From assembly GCF_016908515.1 (NCBI RefSeq), contig NZ_JAFBEA010000001.1:186001-250000 (forward strand): DNA of 64,000 nt. The letters are read 5' to 3'. Each line of letters begins with the position of its first letter. The stretch's first letter is position 1. Position numbers and translations under genes: made by a program. Below, piece by piece: positions 57,522 to 64,000 of the stretch. The notes beneath the pieces were generated by a model. That model saw only the letters and a program-made list of their open reading frames with translations. It did not search any database and was not told where the DNA came from. This stretch comes from Virgibacillus halotolerans. GTDB lineage: Bacteria > Bacillota > Bacilli > Bacillales > Amphibacillaceae.

Positions 57522-57705
57522 TGGTTGAAATAAAAGGTTATCTTAAGTCTCTAGAAATCGAATTCGAAGTGGTGAAGGAAATACATAATATGAGATTAGC
57601 ACAGTTAGATGTTTGAAAGATACTTTTGATTTTAGGTATCAAGCGTTGAAAAAGATAATCGAAGTTGCTGAAGAAGACGAAGTAAATAAACTTACACAGA
57701 CCTAA
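57521..57705 (+). pseudogene. Small frameshifted gene
   Basis: ATG 57521 overlaps the stop of the preceding gene and opens MVEIKGYLKSLEIEF for 31 codons, ending at TGA 57614-57616. Another frame continues from TTG 57613 (KDTFDFRYQALKKIIE) to TAA 57705. Together they would encode a helical protein of about 60 residues. Translational coupling suggests a real gene in the past; I do not recognise it. Confidence 0.4.
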
Positions 57706-57743
57706 GAAAAAGACTCATTTATAATTGGGTTACTTTTCCCGGT

Positions 57744-57953
57744 ATGTTATATTTTCTAATATCTCATCTGGTTACAAACTTTGATATGAATGTTGGTTTG
57801 GACGTTTATTTCTTCACCTATATGAGTGCTGTTATAATAGGGATCCCGCTTTTGATTCTTGGTAAAGTCTTTCCGGAAAGAATTAAGATAAAAGATTTAC
57901 CAATGGCCCCTTTTATGGCGATAGGAACGGTGGTTGTTTATTATTTAATGTAG
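57744..57953 (+). CDS. Small hypothetical membrane protein
   Basis: A 69-residue ORF with two predicted spans (about 20-40 and 50-68). No convincing ribosome binding site precedes ATG 57744, so it may be the 3' part of a lost gene or non-coding. It lies at the right edge of the accessory region. Confidence 0.35.
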   Translation: MLYFLISHLVTNFDMNVGLDVYFFTYMSAVIIGIPLLILGKVFPERIKIKDLPMAPFMAIGTVVVYYLM

Positions 57954-58098
57954 AGCGTGATGTACATAATTTAACTTTCAGCTCATATCAGCAGAATTAG
58001 CAGTTAGACACTAGTAATATATTTGTAATTGGGTTAACATATTATTTTTTCCTTGAAATATGATATTATAATAGAGTAAACATAGGAGGGAATATACG

Positions 58099-58794
58099 GT
58101 GAGCAATAAACATTCACGATTAAACAAGTTTGAAAAGCGTAGAAAAACAACTAAATCTCTTTCTCTTTTACTTATACTAGGCGGCATCCTAATTATATTA
58201 TTACTCTGTATTTGGTTTTTTAGTGGGGGAGAGGATAAGGATGATCAAACATCTGAAGATCAAAATAAAACAGAATCATCATCAGACGTTTCGATAAATG
58301 ATGATAGTAAGGATGAAGATGATTCTGGGGATGAAGTAACTAAAGGGGACGAAGATTCATCTGATAAGAATGAAGATGAGGATAAAGAAAAGCAGGATGA
58401 TGAAGATAAGAATGAGGACAAAGACGAAGACAAAGAGAAGGACGACGAAGATAAAGTAGAGAAAGAGGAAGCAGAGCCTTCTGATGACAACGTTTCTGAA
58501 GCATACACAGCTGATTGGAAAGCGGTTGGAACAGAGCAGGAAGGTGACCATACAACAAACTATGAAAATGGCTCACAGGACCGAATTGAAATACAAAAGG
58601 CGACTGCAGTGGCTACTGGATTAGATGAAAGCAGTATTGTGACCATATGGGTTGGTAATGATGGAGACCAGAAAGTAGTTTCAACCGTGACAAATGCCGA
58701 TAAAACAGAAAGTTATCGTGTATTCCTTTCCTGGAATGATGGGGAAGGTTGGCAGCCAACAAAGGTTGAGAAACTAAAATCACTGGACTATTAA
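58099..58794 (+). CDS. yrrS: YrrS family protein (DUF1510)
   Basis: Membrane-anchored protein of 231 residues: basic start, one span at about 21-44, a very acidic Asp/Glu/Lys/Ser low-complexity tract (about 50-135), then a compact C-terminal DUF1510 domain (about 140-230, TADWKAVGTEQEGDH, VSTVTNADKTESYRVFLSWNDG). In B. subtilis yrrS is co-transcribed with the penicillin-binding protein gene pbpI; here pbpI is absent upstream. AGGAGGG lies before GTG 58099. mtnN follows after 24 nt. The acidic tract may reflect salt adaptation. Confidence 0.88.
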   Translation: MSNKHSRLNKFEKRRKTTKSLSLLLILGGILIILLLCIWFFSGGEDKDDQTSEDQNKTESSSDVSINDDSKDEDDSGDEVTKGDEDSSDKNEDEDKEKQDDEDKNEDKDEDKEKDDEDKVEKEEAEPSDDNVSEAYTADWKAVGTEQEGDHTTNYENGSQDRIEIQKATAVATGLDESSIVTIWVGNDGDQKVVSTVTNADKTESYRVFLSWNDGEGWQPTKVEKLKSLDY

Positions 58795-58818
58795 TAAGTT
58801 TGATAATGGAGGCATAAC

Positions 58819-59508
58819 ATGACTTTAGGAATCATAGGGGCAATGGACGAGGAAGTAGCGCTCCTTTTAGAAAATATGACGGAAAAAGAAGAAATAACGA
58901 TTGCTAATTGTTTATTTGTAACAGGAAATTTAGCTGAAAAGCAGGTTGTGTTGTTAAAGTCTGGGATTGGAAAAGTGAATGCAGCGATGGCAACAACGAT
59001 TATGCATGAACGGTTTTCACCAACACATGTGATTAATACTGGTTCGGCTGGTGGCTTTGCTGATCGTTTAGAAGTTGGCGATATCGTCATCTCTACGGAG
59101 GTTGTGCATCATGATGTGGATGTGACTGGGTTTGATTATGCTTATGGACAGGTTCCAGGGCTACCAGCCATGTACAGTGCAGATACCGAACTAATAACGG
59201 CGGCGATTTCAGCGATTAAAGGTTTGGATGTACAGTATCAAGAGGGAATTATTGCGACAGGAGACTCCTTTATGGATAAACCGGATCATGTTGCGTTTGT
59301 AAAAGACAAATTCCCCGCCATGATTGCGGCTGAAATGGAAGCGGCAGCGGTCGCTCAAGTTTGTTATCAATATGATAAGCCATTTGTTGTAATTCGAGCA
59401 CTATCAGATATTGCTGGTAAGCAGTCTTCTGTGTCGTTTGACCAGTTTCTGGATAAAGCAGCACGAAATGCTGCACAATTGATCATAGCCATGCTAAAAG
59501 CATTATAA
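58819..59508 (+). CDS. mtnN: 5'-methylthioadenosine/S-adenosylhomocysteine nucleosidase
   Basis: Hydrolyses MTA and SAH to adenine plus the thioribose or S-ribosylhomocysteine, recycling methionine and feeding AI-2 synthesis. The 229-residue length is standard. Signatures are GIIGAMDEEV at the N-terminus, NTGSAGGF near 75, EMEAAAVAQV (about 172-181) and the catalytic Asp in RALSDIAGK (about 197). ATG 58819 follows GGAGG. A bidirectional terminator follows. Confidence 0.96.
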   Translation: MTLGIIGAMDEEVALLLENMTEKEEITIANCLFVTGNLAEKQVVLLKSGIGKVNAAMATTIMHERFSPTHVINTGSAGGFADRLEVGDIVISTEVVHHDVDVTGFDYAYGQVPGLPAMYSADTELITAAISAIKGLDVQYQEGIIATGDSFMDKPDHVAFVKDKFPAMIAAEMEAAAVAQVCYQYDKPFVVIRALSDIAGKQSSVSFDQFLDKAARNAAQLIIAMLKAL

Positions 59509-59512
59509 GAGG

Positions 59513-59552
59513 AAAGGAGCACGAATGATTAAAACCATTCGTGCTCCTTTTG
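59513..59552. terminator. Bidirectional terminator between mtnN and sigK
   Basis: AAAGGAGCACGAATG (59513-59527) pairs perfectly with CATTCGTGCTCCTTT (59536-59550), T residues on both strands. Confidence 0.9.
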
Positions 59553-60263
59553 TTAGTTAAGGCGTTCCTTACGATAATATTCATGGAATACTTTCATTAA
59601 AGCACGTTTTTCAATCCTGGAGACATAGCTTCGGGAGATATTTAACTTTTTAGCAATTTCTCTTTGTGTCATTTCTTTATAATCATTTAAACCATAGCGA
59701 TAAACAATGACCTCACGTTCGCGATTATCCAGTATGGAAAAGTATTTCTGCATTTTTTCTATTTCCATGTTTAACTGGATAAATTCGAGAATATTTTCAT
59801 TCTCCGCTTCTAAAACATCAATCAGGCTGATTTCATTGCCTTCTTTATCCTGGCCAATTGGATCCTGCAAGGACACATCCTTTTTGACCTTTTTTAGTGC
59901 TCGTAAATGCATGAGTATTTCGTTTTCAATACATCTTGCTGCATAGGTTGCAAGCTTGGTTCCTTTACCGACGGAGAAGCTTTCAACACCTTTAATCAAG
60001 CCTATTGTGCCGATGGAAATCAAATCCTCCATATCCTCTCCGGTATTTTCAAACTTCTTCACAATATGTGCAACGAGCCGCAAATTATGTTCAATCAGTT
60101 TATTCCTAGCGGCTTCATTTCCATCGTTCATTTCCTGGATACATTTCGCTTCTTCGTCTGGTGGTAAAGGTTGGGGAAAGGCATGATTCTTTACATAGGA
60201 AACGAAGAAGAGAGCTTCTTTGATGAGTATAGCGAGCGCACTTAAAATTCCGGACAAATACAT
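59553..60263 (-). CDS. sigK: Sporulation sigma factor K precursor
   Basis: Late mother-cell sigma factor. The 236-residue protein starts with the hydrophobic pro-sequence ([20 protein letters not shown], removed by SpoIVFB in B. subtilis). Region 2 follows ([19 protein letters not shown], then [13 protein letters not shown]) and region 4 with the helix-turn-helix [20 protein letters not shown]. The gene is continuous: there is no skin element. ATG 60263 is only 3 nt from GGAGG; TTG 60257 is 9 nt away and may be the real start. Confidence 0.95.
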   Translation of the reverse strand: MYLSGILSALAILIKEALFFVSYVKNHAFPQPLPPDEEAKCIQEMNDGNEAARNKLIEHNLRLVAHIVKKFENTGEDMEDLISIGTIGLIKGVESFSVGKGTKLATYAARCIENEILMHLRALKKVKKDVSLQDPIGQDKEGNEISLIDVLEAENENILEFIQLNMEIEKMQKYFSILDNREREVIVYRYGLNDYKEMTQREIAKKLNISRSYVSRIEKRALMKVFHEYYRKERLN

Positions 60264-60407
60264 ACACCTCCCTGGAAGCGTTTATAGATGCAGACTTAGT
60301 CAAATGGTTCCCTTGGGCATTTGCCTATAACACATCCTTATGTAAGAGAAGCATGTTTCGTGTCTGTCCGGTAAAAATAATTACGTGTATCTGAGCAGAG
60401 ATATAAG

Positions 60408-60445
60408 CAGAAAAAATCCCTATTATTTGATATTATAATAGGGAT
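60408..60445 (-). terminator. Rho-independent terminator of sda
   Basis: On the minus strand ATCCCTATTAT pairs with ATAATAGGGAT (60416-60426 and 60435-60445) and is followed by TTTTTT. The rest of the 60264-60473 spacer shows nothing else I can name. Confidence 0.75.
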
Positions 60446-60473
60446 AGCGTAAAATTATTTTTCTGATTGTGTA

Positions 60474-60620
60474 TTAACAGGATCTGAAACCTTCAATTTT
60501 ATGTGATAGACATCTTCGATGGATTTCCTCTTCCATTAATAATAGGAAGTCAGGACTTAACTTCAGTTCACTTGCGGTATGGTATGATTCTAACAGCAAT
60601 TCATCCGACAAATGCTCCAT
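60474..60620 (-). CDS. sda: Sporulation checkpoint inhibitor Sda
   Basis: A 48-residue helical-hairpin protein, MEHLSDELLLESYHTASELK followed by LSPDFLLLMEEEIHRRC, clearly like B. subtilis Sda (LSDELLIESYFKATE...DFIELIENEI). Sda inhibits KinA and so blocks Spo0A activation when replication is starting or DNA is damaged. AGGAGTG lies 7 nt before ATG 60620 on the minus strand. It lies upstream of yqeG as in B. subtilis, and DnaA boxes are found upstream. Confidence 0.93.
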   Translation of the reverse strand: MEHLSDELLLESYHTASELKLSPDFLLLMEEEIHRRCLSHKIEGFRSC

Positions 60621-60708
60621 AAAAATAGCACTCCTAATTTTTTTAGTTTACTTCTCAATTAAGCTATTAATAATTTACCATGTTTCGCGGTACAGGACAA
60701 GGGACAAG

Positions 60709-60807
60709 TTATCTACATCAGCTTGTAGATAACTTGTGAATAATCGAAAAAGAGCTCCTATAAAAGGGATAGCAAAGGCAAAGCGAATGTGCATAAAGTT
60801 ATCCACA
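60709..60807. promoter_or_regulatory. Cluster of DnaA boxes upstream of sda
   Basis: Four sites: TTATCTACA at 60709-60717, its inverted partner TGTAGATAA at 60724-60732, TGTGAATAA at 60735-60743 (one mismatch to TGTGGATAA) and a perfect TTATCCACA at 60799-60807. In B. subtilis DnaA activates sda through such boxes, tying sporulation to replication status. The spacer to yqeG also has GGAAGT/ACTTCC (60905-60923), an inverted repeat of unknown use. Confidence 0.8.
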
Positions 60808-61011
60808 TTGCGAGGAATGACGGAATTTGTCGAACGATTATTGCAAAAATTATTGAATTTATACATAATTCTACGTGGTATGATCATATCATTAATATTT
60901 TGTGGGAAGTAAATTTCACTTCCATAATGGCTTCAGTTATTATAGGATTAGACTATCGTGCAGTTTTGTACAAATTTATGATTTTGGAAAGGTCTTAATG
61001 AGGTGTATAAT

Positions 61012-61527
61012 GTGTTAAAGAATTTCTTACCGAATGAACATGTAAAAAGCGTCTTTGAAATACAACCTGATATCTTGAAAGAACAGGGAATTAAAGGCAT
61101 TATTACCGATTTGGATAATACGTTGGTTGCCTGGGATGTAAAGGAAGCAACACAAGAGGTTATTCAATGGTTTAATCTGATGAAGGAACATGATATTAAA
61201 GTAACGATCATCTCAAATAATAATGAGGAACGGGTTAAAGTGTTCTCTGACCCGTTAGAGACACCATTCGTTTCCCATGCTAAAAAGCCATTGGGACATG
61301 CGTTCAGGGCCGCTGCAAAGGCAATGGATTTGAATAAGGAAGAGATTGCTGTGATTGGTGATCAGTTGTTAACAGATGTATTGGGTGGCAATCGTGCGGG
61401 ACTTCATACAATTCTTGTTGTACCGATTGTGCAGTCAGATGCAAAAATCACAAGAATAAATCGGTCGATTGAACGAAGAATTTTAAATTACTTTCGTAAA
61501 AAAGGAAAGATAAGCTGGGAGGAATAA
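61012..61527 (+). CDS. yqeG: HAD-family phosphatase YqeG
   Basis: YqeG-type HAD phosphatase (subfamily IIIA) of 171 residues. HAD motif I is TDLDNTLVAWD (about 33-43), motif II ISNNNEERV, and motif III/IV VIGDQLLTDVLGGNRAG. The substrate is not established, though mitochondrial homologues dephosphorylate phosphatidylglycerophosphate. GTG 61012 is chosen (TGAGGTG 6 nt upstream; MLKNFLPNE matches the family start) over GTG 61003. It starts the yqeG-yqeH-aroE-yhbY-nadD operon. Confidence 0.92.
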   Translation: MLKNFLPNEHVKSVFEIQPDILKEQGIKGIITDLDNTLVAWDVKEATQEVIQWFNLMKEHDIKVTIISNNNEERVKVFSDPLETPFVSHAKKPLGHAFRAAAKAMDLNKEEIAVIGDQLLTDVLGGNRAGLHTILVVPIVQSDAKITRINRSIERRILNYFRKKGKISWEE

Positions 61528-61529
61528 GC

Positions 61530-62630
61530 TTGGAAACAATTTATTGTCAGGGGTGCGGTGCCGAGATTCAAACATCGGAACCAGATGCGCCGGGTTACAC
61601 ACCAACGTCTTCCTTAGCGAAGGAAGATATACTATGTCAACGGTGCTTTCGTTTAAAGCATTATAATGAAATACAGGACGTCTCAATTACGGATGATGAC
61701 TTTTTGAAAATGGTAAGTACGATTCGGAGTAAAAAGGGCTTGGTCGTACTTGTTATAGATATTTTTGATGTGAATGGTAGTTTTATAAAAAGTCTGCCGA
61801 GAATTATTGGTGATAATCCAATTATTTTGGTTGGGAATAAAGTGGATTTGTTGCCAAAATCTACTAATAAAAATAAATTAAGTCAGTGGTTGAGAACTAC
61901 CGCAAAAGAAGCTGGTGTTAAGGTGAAGGATGTCTTTTTGATATCTGCGGCCAGAGGACACGGTATGGAAGAGCTAACAGAACAAATAGAAATCTTGCGG
62001 GATAATCAGGATGTTTATATTACCGGAACAACGAATGTTGGTAAATCAACGTTTATTAATCGTTTAATTAAACAGACAAACGGAATTGGTGATGTGATTA
62101 CAACATCCTACTTTCCAGGAACGACACTTGGCTTTATAGAAATCCCGATTGATGATCACACGTTTATTATCGATACACCTGGGATTGTCAACAAACAGCA
62201 AATGGCGCATTACTTATCTGAAAAGGACTTGAAAGTGATTACGCCGAACAAAGAAGTTAAAGCAAGAACATACCAGTTGAATCATGGACAAACCCTATTC
62301 TTTGGTGGATTGGCCAGACTTGATTTTATTAAAGGGGATCGACAGTCATTTGTTTGTTATTTTGCAAATGAGCTACCGATCCATCGTACAAAATTGGAAA
62401 ATGCGGATGCGCTTTATGAGAATCACCTTGGGGAACTTTTAGCACCACCAACAGAGAAAACATTGGAAACTTTACCGGCATTAACGGAAGGAGCATATCG
62501 TATTACTGGTGAAAAAACGGACATTGTTTTTCCTGGATTAGGATGGGTAAGTTTATCTGGGGAGGATGTAACTGTTGTCGCACATAGTCCGAAAGGTGTC
62601 GCTACATCCGTTAGAAAGTCGCTGCTTTAG
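61530..62630 (+). CDS. yqeH: Ribosome biogenesis GTPase YqeH
   Basis: Circularly permuted GTPase needed for 30S subunit assembly. The 366-residue protein starts with a zinc finger (CQGC at 5-8 and CQRC at about 36-39). G motifs come in permuted order: G4 VGNKVDLL (about 108), G5 ISAARG, G1 GTTNVGKST (about 170), G3 DTPG. A C-terminal RNA-binding domain follows. TTG 61530 is supported by GGGAGGA 6 nt upstream. It is 2 nt from yqeG. Confidence 0.95.
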   Translation: METIYCQGCGAEIQTSEPDAPGYTPTSSLAKEDILCQRCFRLKHYNEIQDVSITDDDFLKMVSTIRSKKGLVVLVIDIFDVNGSFIKSLPRIIGDNPIILVGNKVDLLPKSTNKNKLSQWLRTTAKEAGVKVKDVFLISAARGHGMEELTEQIEILRDNQDVYITGTTNVGKSTFINRLIKQTNGIGDVITTSYFPGTTLGFIEIPIDDHTFIIDTPGIVNKQQMAHYLSEKDLKVITPNKEVKARTYQLNHGQTLFFGGLARLDFIKGDRQSFVCYFANELPIHRTKLENADALYENHLGELLAPPTEKTLETLPALTEGAYRITGEKTDIVFPGLGWVSLSGEDVTVVAHSPKGVATSVRKSLL

Positions 62631-62641
62631 GAGGGGAAATG

Positions 62642-63487
62642 ATGGATTATCGTTTTGCATTAATTGGCTATCCGATTAAACATTCACTATCACCGTGGAT
62701 ACATGAGCGCTTTTTACGAAAGGCCGGTCTTCAAGGAACATATACGATTCGTGAAATTGATCTGGAGGCTGATTTTGAGCAACAAGTGAAGCAGCTTATG
62801 GAGGAAAAGATAGACGGATTTAACGTCACTGTCCCCTATAAGCAAAAAATAATGCCGCTTCTAGATGAGATAGACCCGCTTGCAAAGAAAATAGGTGCGG
62901 TCAATACTGTAACAAATGAAAATGGCAAATGGGTCGGCTATAATACGGATGGAGTGGGATATGTCCGTTCACTGGAAAGTAAACTTCCTGACTTGCTTCA
63001 GCACCTTTCGCAACGTATTTTGCTGATTGGTGCTGGTGGGGCAGCGCGGGGGATTTATTCTGCGCTTGACCATACCGGCTTTACTGCGATTGATATTGCA
63101 AACCGTACGAAAGAAAAAGCGGTTGAAATAGCCGGGTTAGGCAGCGAATCAACGGTAACAAATATTCTTTCCCTACAAGAAGCGGCTGAACGCATGGGAG
63201 ATTACGACGTGATCATTCAAACGACGAGTGTTGGAATGAAACCGAACGTAGGCAAGTCAATCTTGGAGTTGGGGCATGTGAAGCCGACGAGTATTGTAAG
63301 TGATATCGTTTACCAGCCGCTCGTGACAAAGCTTTTACAGGATGCCAGACAACTGGGTGCTTCCATTCACTTTGGGCATACGATGCTTCTATATCAAGCA
63401 CAGTATGCCTTTGAGATATGGACCAATATCAAGGTTCCCATTGACAATATGGATGATGAATTACAACTTACTTTGGAAGGAAGATAA
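62642..63487 (+). CDS. aroE: Shikimate dehydrogenase
   Basis: NADPH-dependent reduction of 3-dehydroshikimate to shikimate in aromatic amino acid synthesis. The 281-residue protein has the substrate motif SLSPWIHERF (about 15-24), the catalytic Lys in NVTVPYKQ, and the nucleotide loop LIGAGGAARGI (about 128-138) followed by IANRTKEKA. ATG 62642 is 7 nt from AGGAGG and is preferred over ATG 62639, 4 nt away. Confidence 0.95.
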   Translation: MDYRFALIGYPIKHSLSPWIHERFLRKAGLQGTYTIREIDLEADFEQQVKQLMEEKIDGFNVTVPYKQKIMPLLDEIDPLAKKIGAVNTVTNENGKWVGYNTDGVGYVRSLESKLPDLLQHLSQRILLIGAGGAARGIYSALDHTGFTAIDIANRTKEKAVEIAGLGSESTVTNILSLQEAAERMGDYDVIIQTTSVGMKPNVGKSILELGHVKPTSIVSDIVYQPLVTKLLQDARQLGASIHFGHTMLLYQAQYAFEIWTNIKVPIDNMDDELQLTLEGR

Positions 63488-63488
63488 T

Positions 63489-63779
63489 ATGTTAACAGGA
63501 AAACAGAAAAGATTTTTAAGAGCGAAAGCAAATCCACTCAAACCAATTTTTCAAGTCGGTAAAAGTGGTGTAACCGAGAATATGGTAGAACAGATCGATG
63601 AGGCTTTGGAAAAACGCGAATTAATAAAGATAAGTATTTTACAAAACTGTGTGGAGGACAAACATACGGTTGCTGATGAAATATCTCAAGGCGCAGACGC
63701 AATTGTCGTACAAATTATTGGTAATAATATTGTATTGTACAAAGAATCCGAGGAAAACAAGCAGCTGCAATTGCCTTAA
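63489..63779 (+). CDS. yhbY: Ribosome assembly RNA-binding protein YhbY (YqeI)
   Basis: CRM-domain RNA-binding protein of 96 residues linked to 50S ribosomal precursors. It opens MLTGKQKRFLRAKANPLKP with the GxxG-type loop VGKSGVTENM. Length equals that of B. subtilis YqeI. ATG 63489 lies 1 nt past the aroE stop, with GGAAGGA as ribosome binding site inside aroE; the longer ORF from 63342 is only the shadow of aroE. Confidence 0.94.
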   Translation: MLTGKQKRFLRAKANPLKPIFQVGKSGVTENMVEQIDEALEKRELIKISILQNCVEDKHTVADEISQGADAIVVQIIGNNIVLYKESEENKQLQLP

Positions 63780-63797
63780 AGGAGTTATCGAACGAAG

Positions 63798-64000
63798 ATG
63801 AGACGTATAGGGATTTTAGGCGGGACATTTGATCCGCCGCATTTGGGGCATTTGTTGATTGCTGAGGAAGTGCGGATTAATCTAGATTTAGAAGAAATCT
63901 GGTTTATTCCATCTTACACACCACCACATAAGAACGATGCAAACACAGGTGCTGCGGACCGTATTGCGATGCTTCAATGTGCGATTAAAGGGAATCCTTT
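63798..64000 (+). CDS. nadD: Nicotinate-nucleotide adenylyltransferase, 5' part
   Basis: Joins nicotinate mononucleotide to AMP in NAD synthesis. The first 67 codons are in the window. The nucleotidyltransferase motif GGTFDPPHLGH is at 8-18 and PSYTPPHK at about 38-45. AAGGAGT lies 11 nt before ATG 63798. The right end is cut by the window. Confidence 0.93.
   Translation, partial: MRRIGILGGTFDPPHLGHLLIAEEVRINLDLEEIWFIPSYTPPHKNDANTGAADRIAMLQCAIKGNP

Overview
The window is a low-GC, Gram-positive, spore-forming chromosome of the Bacillaceae. Gene content and order follow the Bacillus subtilis tgt-greA block (tgt, yajC, spoVB, comN, secDF, recJ, apt, rel, dtd, hisS-aspS, rarA, cymR, mnmA, recD2, alaS, ruvX, mltG, trmR, udk, greA). 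They then follow the yrrS-mtnN and sigK/sda/yqeG-nadD blocks. Sporulation genes (spoVB, rsfA-like, sigK, sda), two T-box leaders and a 6S RNA agree with this. Strongly acidic extracytoplasmic tracts and several families of intergenic interspersed repeats suggest a halotolerant relative such as Oceanobacillus, Virgibacillus or Lentibacillus. The genus is inference only.

Layout. 1-12.5 kb: tRNA modification (tgt), protein export (yajC, secDF), membrane and sporulation proteins, RecJ, Apt, Rel and Dtd. 12.5-18 kb: repeat-bearing spacer, a cell-wall amidase, a 57-residue HTH-like gene, a T-box leader, hisS-aspS, then 6S RNA. 18-27.4 kb: an RsfA-type regulator, RarA, and the cysteine/sulfur group CymR-cysteine desulfurase-MnmA, followed by a TPR protein, RecD2 and an AI-2E-type permease. 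27.4-35.2 kb: alaS behind its T-box, the IreB-like/RuvX/DUF1292 trio, MltG, TrmR, Udk and GreA. 35.2-36.6 kb: an IS256-family element with target duplication, inserted in the greA terminator.

36.6-58 kb is an accessory region lying where pbpI would be expected between greA and yrrS. Its core is a monoderm Tad/Flp-type pilus locus: TadZ-like, CpaF/TadA ATPase, TadB, TadC, a 54-residue Flp pilin missed by length-limited ORF calling, TadE-like and large TadG-like pseudopilins, and a TadV prepilin peptidase. It runs directly into a phospho-signalling module: FHA protein, PP2C phosphatase, soluble Ser/Thr kinase, and a protein resembling the EssB/YukC pseudokinase of type VII secretion. Acidic lipoproteins are interleaved and repeated. 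A second, decayed copy of the lipoprotein-TadG-lipoprotein segment lies at 55.0-56.7 kb. I infer that the kinase/phosphatase/FHA/EssB-like proteins control or form part of the pilus machine; this is the most interesting system in the window.

58-64 kb returns to core genes: yrrS, mtnN, an uninterrupted sigK, a 48-residue Sda checkpoint protein with a cluster of DnaA boxes upstream, then yqeG-yqeH-aroE-yhbY-nadD (nadD cut by the window end).
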